64,000 bases of DNA from Pomphorhynchus laevis (GCA_012934845.2 WNNJ02000860.1:62001-126000); one strand, 5' to 3'. Shown: positions 39,411 through 49,980, counted from the stretch's first letter. Translations and numbers: made by a program. Notes: a model not told the origin generated them from the letters alone.

Positions 39411-41380
39411 TCAAACACCGTGATAGATGTTTCCATGCGTACAAAAAAAGGGGAACTTTCTTTTGAACACTACCATCATTGCGGGAATACGGTTTCTACT
39501 CTGAAAAAAAAACAGAAAAAAACGCTGTTTCATCTCAAATATATGCCGGTCCACTCATATCAATCCTTGGGTGTCTTTCACAAGCATACTTACACGTCCT
39601 ATACACTCGACAGATTGTTCATATCTATTGGCCGACAATGGGTCAATCTTGACCTCCCCAACTGATGTAGCTGCCCATTTTATGGACTATTTCGCTATCA
39701 AAGAAGATAGTGTCGATCCCCGATGTTATAATCTAAACTAAACACAATGTACTTCTACCTAGAGTAGTCATATCTAACATTGAATTTAGCGATGAAGAGG
39801 TACTACACGAGCTACTTAAATTACCCCGCAACGCCGCGTCAGTTCCTGACCATATACCTTTAATACTCTTAAAGGAATTGGCCCATGCAATATACGTTCC
39901 CTTAGCTTCTATTTTTAGAAGTTCACTAAACACAGGTTATCTACCATATGATTGGACTAAGGCTATTGTACGCCCAATTTTCAAGAAAGGGGATAAATCC
40001 CAGGTTTCCAACTACCGTACCATCAGTCTCACATCTGTAGCTTGTAAGGTATTAGAAAAATTGATTCTTCGTCACCTTAGTGCTTTCGTTAAAGCTAAGA
40101 ATCGCCTCAGCTCCAGCCAGCATGGATTTAGGCCAAATCGCTCAACGGTAACGAACCTTGTAAAAGCGAGAGCAAGCTGGGTGGATTTGATAAGGAGTGG
40201 TTGCAAAGTAGATGTGATATTTATAGACTTATCGAAAGCATTCGATAGAGTTATTCCCAATTTGCTAGTAAACAAATTATCTAACATTGGTGTACGGGGC
40301 TCTTTGTTACGCTGGATTCAATCATTCGTAAGCAATCGCTCGTTTGCAGTACGCATAAGCCATTATCTTTCTGGTTACTCAATGATGACGACAGGCGTCC
40401 AGCAGGGATCGGCCATTAGTCCGACTCTCTTTAATATATATGTAAATGATACTACAAACAACTTAAGGTCGGAATGTGTTACCTACGCAGATGATATTAA
40501 GGTTTGGAGGCGAATCATTGATGATTCCGATGTTAGTGCTCTTCAAAAAGACCTGGATTCCATAAATAAATGGTGTATATCTAATGGGCTGATGATAAAT
40601 GCGACTAAATGTAGACATATGCGGGTCGGCTCCCCAGACATTCGTTGCTCTTATAAAATTGGAAACATGTCGATTGATTCTACAGATAAAATCGATGATT
40701 TAGGGGTATCTACGCTTAATACGCTCGATATGAGCGCTCACGTAAATAAAGTTTCGGCCAATTGCCGTCGTACTATTGGCATCATTAGAGGATCTTTTGG
40801 ATCACTAGAGGCATGTAGCTTCAGAATAATATACAAGGCCTTCATCGAACCTCGAATGCTATACGCATCTCTCGCAGCGTATCCACACCTGTGCAATAAC
40901 ATTGTGGCTTACGAATCAATTCTCCGGTCGGCTACTCGTCTTGTTCCCACTGTCAAAGACCTGCCGTTTGACCAGAAGTTAGAAATCGTAGGTGTTTCAA
41001 CAGTTTGTGAAAGTTTGGTAAAAGCTGATATTATGCTGGCATGGAGGGCAATTTTATCGCCCACTCATCCCTTCAACTTCATGTTTGCCTACGCAACTCC
41101 GAGAAATTACGTGGACATCGACTAACGCTCAAACATCGTAGAAAAGTCCATCGACACTATCAGGATATCAGAGATCGAGTAATAAACAGTTGGAACAGGC
41201 TCCCGTCATCTGCAATTGAATGCCGGAACATCCGAGAATTTCGGCGTGCGCTGAACAGTGTATCGCTCTCATAGGAAGTCGAACCTGATTTGGATTTTTT
41301 TGTTTTACTGACATTGTACTTTTTTACATTGAGATCCAGCCAAACGAGATACCGCTCATCGGCTGTTGTAAAAAATTATC
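39411..41380 (+). mobile_element. Family D LINE inserted in the family A copy
   Basis: A 5'-truncated copy comprising a linker, RT and C-terminal domain. It ends in a 3' region with GAGATCCAGCCAAACGAGAT and TTGTAAAAAATTATCATT near 41380. It separates CGCCTTATAA from CCCCTTCAT of the family A C-terminal domain. About nine target bases appear lost or altered at the junction, and only TTAT is shared. It is one of the better preserved D copies. Confidence 0.85.
39737..41125 (+). CDS. Reverse transcriptase of family D, long open frame
   Basis: A 462-codon frame, open from a stop at 39734, with no credible own start because the element is 5' truncated. In order it has the linker (SDEEVLHELLKLPRNAASVP), fingers (TKAIVRPIFKKGDKSQVSNY, TISLTSVACKVLEKLILRHL), HGFRPNRSTVTNLVKA, VIFIDLSKAFDRV with the first catalytic Asp, GVQQGSAISPTLFNIYVND, and TYADDIKVW with intact YADD (40494-40505). 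The thumb has DDLGVSTLNTLDMSAHV and the C-terminal domain has ATRLVPTVKDLPFDQKLEIV. It then stops; the last portion (LRGHRLTLKHRRKVHRHYQD, VINSWNRLPSSAI) continues in another frame to 41274. All catalytic aspartates are present, but one frameshift and truncation make it inactive. Confidence 0.88.
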   Translation, partial: TKHNVLLPRVVISNIEFSDEEVLHELLKLPRNAASVPDHIPLILLKELAHAIYVPLASIFRSSLNTGYLPYDWTKAIVRPIFKKGDKSQVSNYRTISLTSVACKVLEKLILRHLSAFVKAKNRLSSSQHGFRPNRSTVTNLVKARASWVDLIRSGCKVDVIFIDLSKAFDRVIPNLLVNKLSNIGVRGSLLRWIQSFVSNRSFAVRISHYLSGYSMMTTGVQQGSAISPTLFNIYVNDTTNNLRSECVTYADDIKVWRRIIDDSDVSALQKDLDSINKWCISNGLMINATKCRHMRVGSPDIRCSYKIGNMSIDSTDKIDDLGVSTLNTLDMSAHVNKVSANCRRTIGIIRGSFGSLEACSFRIIYKAFIEPRMLYASLAAYPHLCNNIVAYESILRSATRLVPTVKDLPFDQKLEIVGVSTVCESLVKADIMLAWRAILSPTHPFNFMFAYATPRNYVDID

Positions 41381-41700
41381 ATTCCCCTTCATTTTTCAAC
41401 CTTCCTTTTCTCGACAATTCTCGTAGTGTCCTGTGCTCTGCGTTCCCGTAATTCCCTTCTTTTACATGTCCCCAACTACTCTACCTCTTTTGGCTTTTGC
41501 TTCTTCGTTGTGGCTGCTCCTCTCTCGTGGAATCATCTGCACATTCATATCCGCCAATCAACATCAATGCCGTGATTCAAACGCCAAATCCAATCCCATT
41601 TCAACAATTAACTAATTAATCTGACTTTTGCTGTTCTTTTTTGTTAGTGGTTATGTAAGCGTGCATTTGGCTGGCACGCATTTGCCACGTTAAATAAATT

Positions 41701-41929
41701 AAAATTATATATATTATTAATGCTATCGAACATTACGGTCTATGTGAGGGTAATGAAGTTTGTACATTCTACAATCTCTGTCTGATCACAAATCTACTTG
41801 GAAAACCTTTATTTTATTTATCGCTATTGCTATGGATCCTAATTATTATATAGACAACGCATTGAGTCAGACTCTTTACAAGTTGCATCACAGGAAATCA
41901 AAGTAAAACTTCACAGATCGCAATCGATT
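41701..41929. other. Short spacer
   Basis: No feature recognised between the family A 3' tail and the next LINE fragment. Confidence 0.4.
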
Positions 41930-42345
41930 ATCTTGGCTAAATCTTTATCCAACTCCAGCTTGAACGCATGAATATTACGAGAGTTAAGAGTCGTATCGGA
42001 AAATTGATTCCATACCGATACAACTCTCTGTGCAAAAAGTCAGATACGGATGTGGCATAAACGTAGTGTTCCAAGCATTAAGGAATGTCCGCGTAGTGAG
42101 GGCTGATCTCCCAATCTAAACAAATGACGCAATGGGTGATCCTTAGTATGTAAAATATGCCATACGTGGCACATATCAGCACGAATTCGCATGAAACTAA
42201 GACTATGTATTTTTAGATACCTAAGTCTTTCCCTATATTCCAAATGTCTGACAGTACGGAGAAATCTCGTAGTGGAGCCATAAATAGTTTCTAGACAACT
42301 AAATTCTTCAGACGATTACATTCTTCGACTGATGAGTTCTCTTTT
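41930..42345 (-). mobile_element. Family D LINE C-terminal fragment
   Basis: The minus frame at 42040-42243 reads YRERLRYLKIHSLSFMRIRA, DMCHVWHILHTKDHPLRHLF, LRGHSLMLGTLRLCHIRI. It is followed in another frame by RVVSVWNQFSDTTLNSRNIH and AFKLELDKDLAKIIDC, ending near 41930. This is the conserved ORF2 C-terminus (L.L..R..R.DM...., RGH...L, VW N.L, F...LD) of CR1-like LINEs. Confidence 0.75.
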
Positions 42346-42439
42346 ATCTGTAATCTAAAATTGCTACGATTATTTCCTCTATTTCTAAAATGAAGATTTT
42401 GTTAAATAAAAATAAAAACAGCAGAAAAATAAAAGAAAC

Positions 42440-43275
42440 CAAAATTAGAAACGATGGTATTTCAATCTTCTAATGTCTTCACAGCCTCAGGTCCAGTGGG
42501 ATCTGAGCCCGCCAGGCAATCTAACACGCCGCTCAACGACTGAACCACCCAGGGTCTTTCACCCCCCCCCTTCCGAAGAATCCAATAAAGGCGGACTATG
42601 CTCGGTAATCGCGAGATGAGGAAATTCAGATACCTTAGTCTTTGCTCAGGGAGACGTTTTTTCATAAAGAAGACTAATCCAAAGATAGCCCAAGTACCCC
42701 AGAGGTGCACTTAGGTTTTCTCATTTAACGACAGATGTTGAGCCCGTTTCAGGGCCCACCTAGCCTTCTTCAGGATACTTTTAAGTCTATCCGCTGACCA
42801 GTATACCGTAATAGTGAACGCCAGAGAGTTTACTCGACTTGTGAAGGATGGGAGTGGTTGATTTGCAAAAATGGAGGATAGAGCTGAGAGTGATAATCTC
42901 TTCAATTTTTTCTTGGTGGCAGGGGCGCCATGAAAGACGACCACCTGCGATTTCGAAGAGTTCGAAATAAGATTGAACATGGTTAACTGGTCATTTAATC
43001 TTAAAAAGAAACGGCTGATGTCCGAGACTACATCTTTGCACCTGCGTCCAGAGAACAGGGCTGTGTTATCATCAGCGTATACCACAAGATGTTGATCACG
43101 TTCAAATATCTTATATAGTTCGATGGAGGCAGCAAGATATAAGATTGAAGAAAGTGGTGAGCCTTGGGGTACACCCGTAATAGGGTAGAACTGACGTGCA
43201 TCAGGGTCGTCTTCATAGTAGAACCTCATCGTGTACAGAAATATCTTTACCCTGTTAACAATTCTCGCGGACAAT
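42440..43275 (-). mobile_element. Family E LINE, RT and C-terminal region
   Basis: A minus-strand fragment of a LINE distinct from A-D. The RT palm (42711-43274) is followed by the C-terminal frame 42462-42710 (LWGTWAIFGLVFFMKKRLPE, LNFLISRLPSIVRLY, SDPTGPEA). LGTWAI..LVFF...R.PEQ recurs at 62450 on the plus strand, so both are from one family. At its 5' side a family B copy starts at once (43276). A CCHC-bearing ORF1 of the same kind lies beyond that copy at 44751. Confidence 0.8.
42711..43274 (-). pseudogene. Reverse transcriptase palm of family E
   Basis: A 187-codon frame: IVNRVKIFLYTMRFYYED, then ITGVPQGSPLSSILYLAA (motif B), HLVVYADDNTALFSGRRC (YADD intact, about 43077), FLRLNDQLTMFNLISNSSKS (the L..W...N.LKLNP-type motif) and KSQVVVFHG. 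The GVPQGSPLS and YADD-N-TALFS style resembles Jockey/I-type LINEs rather than the CR1-like families here; clade assignment is inference. The N-terminal fingers are cut off by the family B junction at 43275. Confidence 0.8.
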
Positions 43276-44750
43276 TACTCATCTTGAGAAATGAGTAAGT
43301 TATTGTAAACTTTCTTGCAGGCGATTTCTGTGGCGTGATTTGAGCGGAAAGCGGATTGGAAAGGAGGGTACATATTGGATGAGGAGAGATAAGCCTTGAT
43401 CTGTATTAAGATGAGGCGTTCTAAGAGCTTAGAAAGAGTAGGGAGTAGTGAAATGGGGCGATAGCTAGAAGGAAGGGAGGGGTCGAGCGATTGTTTCTTA
43501 AGGAGGGGACGAACGATTGCGGATTTTCAGTGTGAAGGGAATATACCACTGCGGATTTCCAGTGTGAAAGGAAGATACAACTGCGGATGGACGAGTTAAA
43601 CAAGGTTGTGAGAAATGGGGATATTGATAAACATATGGATTTTAATATGTGAGTAGGCAGGGGATCGGCAGGTGAGGTTTTGTTGGGCAAGGACATGAGG
43701 ACAGATGATACTTCTGTAGGTGAGACAGGGAGGAGATGAAAGATTTCCGGAAGGATGAGATTAGACTGGGCAGAGTGGGATAGGATGGAGACCGGCGTGT
43801 GAGAGAGCAGCTTGGATACTTTAGTCTGGAGAAATTACGAATAATTCATGGGCATTGATGTTGCACGACGAAGAGGAACGAGCCAGGATTGAGTTAAAGG
43901 TATGCCAGAGAGTCTTAGAGTTGAATGAAGTGATGATTTTATGCTGCCATAAGGAGTTGCATTTGGTACGTAGTAGGTGGATATGAGACCGGCAAAGAGC
44001 AAGATAGGAATCACGGAAAAACGGAGTGATCGAGCGGAAATCACGTCTGAGAGAGCAGTGATATACTCGAAAAGCATGGCGAAGTCAACGCCTTGAGACT
44101 AGGCATTGGATGTCAAACCATGGGGAACGGTGCAAGCGACGGTGTAGGTAAGACTTAAAGGGTAAGAGAATATCGAGAGTGAATGCAAGTTAAGAGTCGA
44201 AAAGAAAGGCGAGATCGTGAGAAGATGAATATGTTATGGTGGGATAGGATAGAGACGATTTGAGTAAGGCAGAGCGGAGAAGGGAGAGGTCAAGATTTCT
44301 CAAGGGGCGACGTAGGATTGTAGGTGTGTGAGGAGGGGTGTGGTTGTAAGTGAGATCAAGGGTGACGAGAAAGTGATCGGATAGACCAGGATCAGAGATG
44401 GACAGTGAGGTGTATGCAGCAAAATGATCAGGGACAGCGATGATGTCGAGTGCCCTACCAAGGATATGTGTGGGGGCAGTGGAGATTAGTTTGTAATTGT
44501 AGTTGGATAGAATAATGATGAACCGGATGAAATCTGTGGAAGAGGGGCGGTCTAGGCGGATGTTGAAGTCGCCTAGAACGAGTGATGGGATTGAGGACAA
44601 AGAACAATGAGAAAGGAGGTCAGCGATTTCGGTAAAAAATAAGGATGTAGGAGCGGATAAACCAGGACGGTATACAATGGCGAGATCTAGAGTGATCGGG
44701 TTAGAAGAACAACAAGTGAGCAATTCCAAATAGCAAGGTGTGAAAGGGGG
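43276..44750 (-). mobile_element. Family B LINE fragment within family E sequence
   Basis: Runs from the RT AFRSNHATEIACKKVYNNLL-like segment (43280) back through the fingers (43421-43696, SLPNKTSPADPLPTHILKS, with a small internal duplication near 43540-43590), the linker (43835-44077) and most of the endonuclease (VLGDFNIRLDRPSSTDFIRF, ISDPGLSDHFLVTLDL). It ends near 44750 at a family E ORF1. It has neither a 3' tail nor a 5' end. Confidence 0.8.
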
Positions 44751-45083
44751 ATTGATTGTTGCGGTAGGTATGTTAAAATTTTGTAATAGATTTTTCAATG
44801 ATTTACTAATCATACCTTCAACTTGAGACGTTGTTGCTTTTAATCTGCAGTCAATGTAGTATGTCATATCTTTGTCGTTGGACTTAGTGTCAGAATTAGT
44901 TTCAATTATCGCCTGTTTGGAAGCTTGAGCAAAAGTAATGTCGTAGTAATTACCTTGTGCCTCGATTGGTATTCTTGAATGCCCTGCATTTGCGAGACCA
45001 ACCTGGGTGGTACCCACTACAGTTGGAGCACTTTGCTTTGAGCAGACATTTTTCGTGATTGTCGGTGGAACCGCATATTGCAC
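44190..45083 (-). pseudogene. Chimeric frame: family E ORF1 remnant joined to family B endonuclease
   Basis: A 297-codon open frame whose first ~110 codons (to about 44755) are family E ORF1-like (GNYYDITFAQASKQAIIETN, KATTSQVEGMISKSLKNLLQ). The rest is the family B endonuclease (VIYRPG-type IVYRPGLSAPTSLFF, VLGDFNIRLDRP, THILGRALDIIAVP, ISDPGLSDHFLVTL). The join keeps frame. N-terminal endonuclease residues (including the catalytic Glu of TESWH) are missing, so a working nuclease is unlikely. Its first 40 or so codons overlap the zinc-knuckle region in a different frame. Confidence 0.75.
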
Positions 45084-45270
45084 AAGTTTGTGGGCTCATA
45101 CAATTGCTGGCATAGTGCCTCCTCATTGATGGCAGGTGCTGCAGTGGGGGTAAATCAATGATTCGGTCTCCAGCAATGTAAAAGTCAAATTATGTCTCAA
45201 AAATGGGTTAAACTTTGAATGTGAAAGCCGCGACGCGTCTTCTAAGGATGCATGAGCGAAGGCTATATGA
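44950..45270 (-). pseudogene. Zinc-knuckle part of a family E ORF1
   Basis: Reading minus, SLEDASRLSHSKFNPFLRHN (about 45240-45180) leads to YIAGDRIIDLPPLQHLPSMR. CAICGSTDNHEKCLLKAKCS and NCSGYHPGWSRKC follow (45084-44985): a pair of CCHC-like knuckles, as in the Gag-like ORF1 of Jockey/I/R1-type LINEs. These bind RNA. A frame break separates it from the part that continues into the chimeric frame. Confidence 0.7.
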
Positions 45271-45516
45271 ATAGGATTATCTTTTTATCATTTATAAAGC
45301 GTATTTTAGAGATGTTGAACAGATTTTCAAGTGAAATTATGTTATCACATGAGAAAAACGTAGGCATATTGATTATCTTCAACGATGTCTGAATAAGTTT
45401 AAAATCAATTGTACCTTTGTCGAGGTAATTATTTTGAAAATAAGATACGTATGCCTTTGCCAGGTCTTCTGAATAAAACAAGAAATTAATTTCATTCTCG
45501 TAATATTTGGAGAATT
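45271..45516. other. Short spacer upstream of family E ORF1
   Basis: A minus frame of 72 codons (AYVSYFQNNYLDKGTIDFKL) may be N-terminal ORF1 sequence of the same element. The evidence is weak. Confidence 0.35.
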
Positions 45517-46108
45517 AATAATAATAATAATAATACAAATTTATTTAATGTGGCAAATGCGTACAAGTTGTACGCTTACAAGTCCACAAACAAAAATGAA
45601 AAAGTCAAGCAGATAAATTGTTAAAATGGGATCGGATTTGTCGTTTGAAGCACTGCAGGGAAATGGACTGGCGTATATGAATGGGCAGATAATTCCACGA
45701 TAGAGGAGCAGCCACCAGGAAGGAGCGGAGTCCAAAGGAGGTAGAGTAGTTTGGGACATGTAAAATAAGGGAATTACAGGAATGCAAGGAACAGTAAACA
45801 GGACGAGAATTATCAAGAAAAGGAAGGTTGAGAAATGAAGGAGTATGAATAGTTACAAAGCGGAAAGCAACGAGACGAAGACGAATTTGAACACGACAAT
45901 AAATTGTAGGCAAATCGAGAGAAGCAAGATGGTAGATGTATGATCAAAACGAAGAAGACTGATGAGAATTCGGACAGCTGCGTTGACGATGCGTTGTAGT
46001 GGAAAAAGAGTGGATTTAGGTAAGTTAGAAAATAGACTAAGACAATAATCGAGTATAGAAAAAAGGAGAGATGATATGAGAGTCATACAAGAAGGGAAAT
46101 CGATCAAT

Positions 46109-48478
46109 CTACCGAACTTGACGGAGGTTGCGGAGTATCAAGGTAGATGAGCGTACTTTATCTCTAACAAAAGGTTTAAGTGAAAGTCGGTTGTCAAAAT
46201 GGAAGCCTAGGAAAACGAGATTATCAACGATAGGAAGAATTGTAGAATTTAATGATACGGAAGGAGGTTCTAAGCCGAGGCGTCGAGGTAGGATCCACAT
46301 AATTTTGGATTTATCAGGATTCAGAGAAAGGCGAAGGGAAGAAAGATGATTGAAAATTGAGACAAGACAGTCCGAAGCAGAAACACTAAGATCATGAATA
46401 CGATAAGCAGGTGCGTGAGCATAGATGAGAATGTCATCAGCATATTGCATAGCATGGAATTTAAATTTATGAGAAATCGAAGACAAGTCACCGAGAAGAA
46501 GAGAGAAAAGCATAGGGCCTAATACGGAGCCTTGTGGAACACCGGACGGAATGGACGAAGGATGGAAGAGAAAAGAGTTAGAATATACGGGAAGTGTACG
46601 GTTTGATAGATATGAAGAAAACCATGATACAGTGGGTAAAGAGAAGCCATAATCATGACGAAGGCGATGGAGAAGAATCGAGTGATCGACGATGTCAAAA
46701 ACAGACGATATATCGAGAGAAACTATGACACTACATAATTTATGATCGCGCGATATGAGTAAGTCGTTATAAACCTTGAGACATGCAATTTCGGTAGAGT
46801 AATTAGAGCGAAAAGCGGACTGGAAGGGAGGAAATAAGTTAAAGGAATAGAGATATGTATTAACTTGCTTAAGAACGAGACGCTCAAGGAGTTTAGAGGG
46901 GGTTGGGAGAAGTAAAATAGGACGGTACGAAGATGGTAGTGAGGAATCGAGAGATTGCTTTTTGATGAGAGGACGAACAGTGGCGCATTTCCAGATGGAA
47001 GGAAATGTACGGCTACGGATGGACGAGTTGAACAATGTGGTTAGGAAGGGTAAGATAAAGGAGCAGATATTTTTAAGCAAGTGAGTGGGAATTGGGTCAG
47101 AAGGAGAGGTTTTATTAGGTAATGACAGCAGAAGCGAAGAAACTTCATCAGACGAAACGGGAAGAAGGTGGAATAGTTCTGGGAGGGAAGTATTTAAAGA
47201 TAAGAGTGGGTACAAGGGGGCTATGGGTAGTAGGAAAAGTAAATTTGATAGCTTAGTTTGTAGATAAGAAGAAAATTCATCAGGATTTATATTACAAGGG
47301 GTAGAGGATCGTGAAAGAATTGAGTTTAAGATTTTCCAACGAGATTTAGAGTTGAAAGATGACTCGAGTTGATTTAGCCAAAAGAGAGTATGTTTAGTGC
47401 GTATAAGAATGAGATGTGAACGGCGTTTAGAAAAGTAGGAATCACGAAGATTTAAAGGGAGTGAGTTGGGAGAATGTTTAAGAAAGCGTTTATACATACG
47501 AAAAGAGTGACGGAGTCGACGCTTAGAAGAGACTACAGTCAGAATCGAACCAGGGAGCATGGCGCAAGCGCTGGGAACGTCGAAGTCGACTAGCCAGAAA
47601 GTTATTGAGGATCGATGTAAGTTCAGAATCAAACAGAATGCAGAGATCATCGGGAGAGAGATAGTTAAGAGGAAGTGAAAAGAGTGAAGAATTGAGTAAG
47701 GCTGTGCAGAGAACAGGGATATCGAGAAGCTTCCAGGGTCGACTTGGTGTAGATAAAGATAAAGGCGGAGAAGGAGGATGAGGACGAGTAACAGGGACAA
47801 GGAAATGATCGGACAAACCAGGATCAGTAATTGACAAGAGGTATAGTCATTGAAGCAGTTAGGAACAGCAATGATGTCGAGAGCACCGCCGAGAATATAA
47901 GTTGGGCTTGTTGAAAGTAATTTATAGTTGAAATCCGAAAAAAGATTAGTTAAAGTGATAGAGTCAGAGTCAGACGTGCGATCAAGACGAATGGTAAAGT
48001 CACCGAGAACAAAAGAAGGAGTATAAGACAATGAACAGTGAGACATTAGATCTGCAAGGTCGATAAAGAAGATACGTGATGGGGCAACTGAACCTGAACG
48101 GTATACAATCACAAGTTCCAGAGGGAAAGGCGTTGATAATCTGCATATGAGTAATTCGAACGAAGTGTAAAGGATGTTAACGTTGATTTTACGTAAAGAC
48201 ATTGGTTGATGAGCAATGGCAACAATACCGCCATGGTTAGACGCAGTAGATGTATGAGATGCAATTTGACGAGCTGTTTCAACTAGAGAACAATCAGAGC
48301 GACTTAGACGACGAATAGCAAGATTGTCAGAGTCAGAGTGCCAGGATTCGGTAATGCAGAGAATATCGATAGATAATTGATCGAAGATATTAAGGAGCAG
48401 ATCAGCTTTATGAAGAATGTAGCGAGTGTTGAATAGACTAAGACGAAAAGTATGTTCAGGAGTGAGATCGACTAGCAA
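46109..48478 (-). pseudogene. ORF2 of the full-length family A copy, 789-codon frame
   Basis: Endonuclease: LSLFNTRYILHKADLLLNIF, DILCITESWHSDSDNLAIRR, VIYR-type IVYRSGSVAPSRIFF, VLGDFTIRLDRT (the usual N of GDFN is T) and THILGGALDIIAVP (here PTYILGG). A stretch of about 105 codons from ~47840 is read in the wrong frame (hydrophobic and unlike the family) and returns to frame at SSKRRLRHSF; the true frame lies at 47523-47837. RT: KCATVRPLIKKQ, VSLDISSVFDIVDHSILL, GVPQGSVLGPMLFSLLLGD, MQYADDILIYAHAP (YADD 46433-46444), DNLVFLGFHFDNRLSLKPFV. The terminal domain continues in other frames at 45605-46107 (SFLNLPFLDNSRPVYCS, FKRQIRSHFNN). Confidence 0.88.
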
Positions 48479-48499
48479 AGAAGACTGAGGGAGAGAGAC

Positions 48500-49012
48500 G
48501 GGATGCCATCCGATTTTTAGCTTCGTGTGTACAACGTGAAAATTTCCGTTGATTTTACGGATTGATAGAGATGACTCGCCGTTTGTTTCACGTCAATGTT
48601 TCTCAATGCGAGCTGAATTGAGATGGGCAATATCATAGGATAGCGGTCAGGAAAGATACGACAAGTAGATGAAGTGGTAAGAAGTTTAAAACGTTATGAC
48701 AGTACCGTAGAGGCATGTGAAATATGTCGGAAAACGATTTTTAAGAGTGAAGGACTAGATGATTGGACTTAGTGGATTTGCTAAAACGAATAAAGGATAC
48801 AGGAGCGATATTATTAAAGAGGGATGGGTTATCATAAGGAAAAATGCTGGCAGGATAAACCTGAAAGCAGATACATCATCATCGAGGCGACATTGAAGAG
48901 AAGCAGATTCGGAAAGCTTTAAGTTTGATATGATAATACAGCGATCGCGCGAAGGAAAACGATTACGTAGAAGTGGTGGACGAACATAGCTGGTAGGAGT
49001 CTAGGCAGATGA
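48500..49012 (-). pseudogene. ORF1 C-terminal part of the same copy, out of frame
   Basis: Broken frames match the RRM-like and terminal regions of family A ORF1: NRFPSRDRCIIISNLKLSES (about 48955-48900), QCRLDDDVSAF (about 48880), the LLTTSSTCRIFPDR-like region (about 48660) and RKINGNFHVVHTKLKI (about 48540). Two or more shifts separate these from the 49013-49795 frame. The end overlaps the ORF2 start as in the copy at 9.5 kb. Confidence 0.7.
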
Positions 49013-49795
49013 TCAGATAGAATTGGGAATGACAAGGGTGATTGATAGAGAATTACGGTTGGTTGGAGCGAGTGTGACATAAGAGGAGTGTTGAATCGGT
49101 TGATCAGAGATGTGATTGGATATGATTTTAAATGAAGGATGTAAATTATTTGGAAGTGTTACGTGGGAGGTAGAGTAAGGAGAATTAAAATAGGTTGGGG
49201 CATGAGTGACAGGAATGGAGTGTTGAATCAGTTGATCGGAAATGTTACTGGAAATGATTTTGATGGAAGGGTGTAAATTATTGAGAGGTGATACAGGAGA
49301 GGTCGAGTAAGGAGTACGTGAGGAGAATAAAGAAGTTTGAGATTTATTTAGATTGGGGAAGGAATAGGAAAGAGGAGGTACGAGATGAAAAGCTTTACCG
49401 TTAGCATTGTTAGAATGAGAAAGATTAATGGAAGTTTGGTACGTAGTTGAACGAGGAGTGTGTGAGAGAGTAGGTTCAATAATGGGATTATATGATGCGA
49501 AGTCAGGTGTTGATGCAAAGGAAACATCTAAAACAGCATTGGTCTGAGTGGTCGTGTGTGATACAGGAGTAGATGAGCAGGATAACTGTAGTAGTCGTAC
49601 TGATGTACAAAAACCGCAAGTGAAATGTTTACGTTTATACACCGAGTGGTCGGATATTTTAACACGAACAAATGTCCATACATCGCTATCTTTGGAATCG
49701 CATCCAACTGCAAAGCTGGTATAACCATCATTGCATTCCGATGTGGAAGATTCTTGATCAGGAACAGGGATCTGAGATCGCGCTTTTTTAGGCAT
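49013..49795 (-). CDS. ORF1 N-terminal part of the full-length family A copy
   Basis: The ATG at 49793-49795 (MPKKARSQIPVPDQESSTSE) starts 260 open codons. The start is supported by the basic opening, shared with the other ORF1 copies, and by the 5' array just upstream. The zinc-finger region reads VGCDSKDSDVWTFV and KHFTCGFCTSV; a Cys and the His of the other copies are replaced (CDSKDSDVWTF versus CDNKNCNVWTH), so the finger is probably defective. A Ser/Thr/Pro-rich linker includes the 34-residue repeat (SPLNNLHPSIKIISSNIS and two diverged copies). The RRM-like rest of ORF1 lies in other frames at 48530-49010. Confidence 0.75.
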   Translation of the reverse strand: MPKKARSQIPVPDQESSTSECNDGYTSFAVGCDSKDSDVWTFVRVKISDHSVYKRKHFTCGFCTSVRLLQLSCSSTPVSHTTTQTNAVLDVSFASTPDFASYNPIIEPTLSHTPRSTTYQTSINLSHSNNANGKAFHLVPPLSYSFPNLNKSQTSLFSSRTPYSTSPVSPLNNLHPSIKIISSNISDQLIQHSIPVTHAPTYFNSPYSTSHVTLPNNLHPSFKIISNHISDQPIQHSSYVTLAPTNRNSLSITLVIPNSI

Positions 49796-49822
49796 GACCT
49801 TTTATCGATAGATTGAGCTCAA

Positions 49823-49980
49823 TCCGCGAGCGTATCGAGCGGAACTGACAGGAATAATCTGGAACTGACAGGAATAATCTGGAACTGACAGGAATAATCT
49901 GGAACTGACAGGAATAATCTGGAACTGACAGGAATAATCTGGAACTGACAGGAATAATCTGGAACTGACAGGAATAATCT
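49823..49980 (-). repeat. 20-bp tandem array and GC-rich box at a family A 5' end
   Basis: In element sense, seven identical units of AGATTATTCCTGTCAGTTCC (49980-49841) lead into GCTCGATACGCTCGCGGA (about 49840-49823) and then to the ORF1 start 30 or so bases on. The family B array at 6254 has unit AGATTTCAGTTCC followed by GCTCGCTTCGCTCGCGGA. The two units differ by one 7-base block, and the box is shared. A promoter role is likely by analogy with other LINE 5' monomers but is not shown. Confidence 0.93.

Larger units (their letters stand above)
36173..41700 (+). mobile_element. Family A LINE copy, split by a family D insertion
   Basis: It starts with short repeats (AGTCGGCCTT / GACTTCAGTC units, 36180-36250) and then holds ORF1 (36270-37560) and ORF2 (37551-39410). 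It breaks at CGCCTTATAA (39410) and resumes at CCCCTTCATTTTTCAACCTT (about 41383) to finish the C-terminal domain. It ends with the 3' hairpin (GCGTGCATTTGGCTGGCACGC, about 41659) and AAATAAATT near 41700. A large part of the endonuclease (between 37735 and 37740) is deleted. Confidence 0.85.

Noticed and set aside
49841-49980. Regular repeat array that might suggest a CRISPR
   Set aside because: Units are contiguous and identical with no spacers, and the setting is a eukaryotic LINE 5' end.
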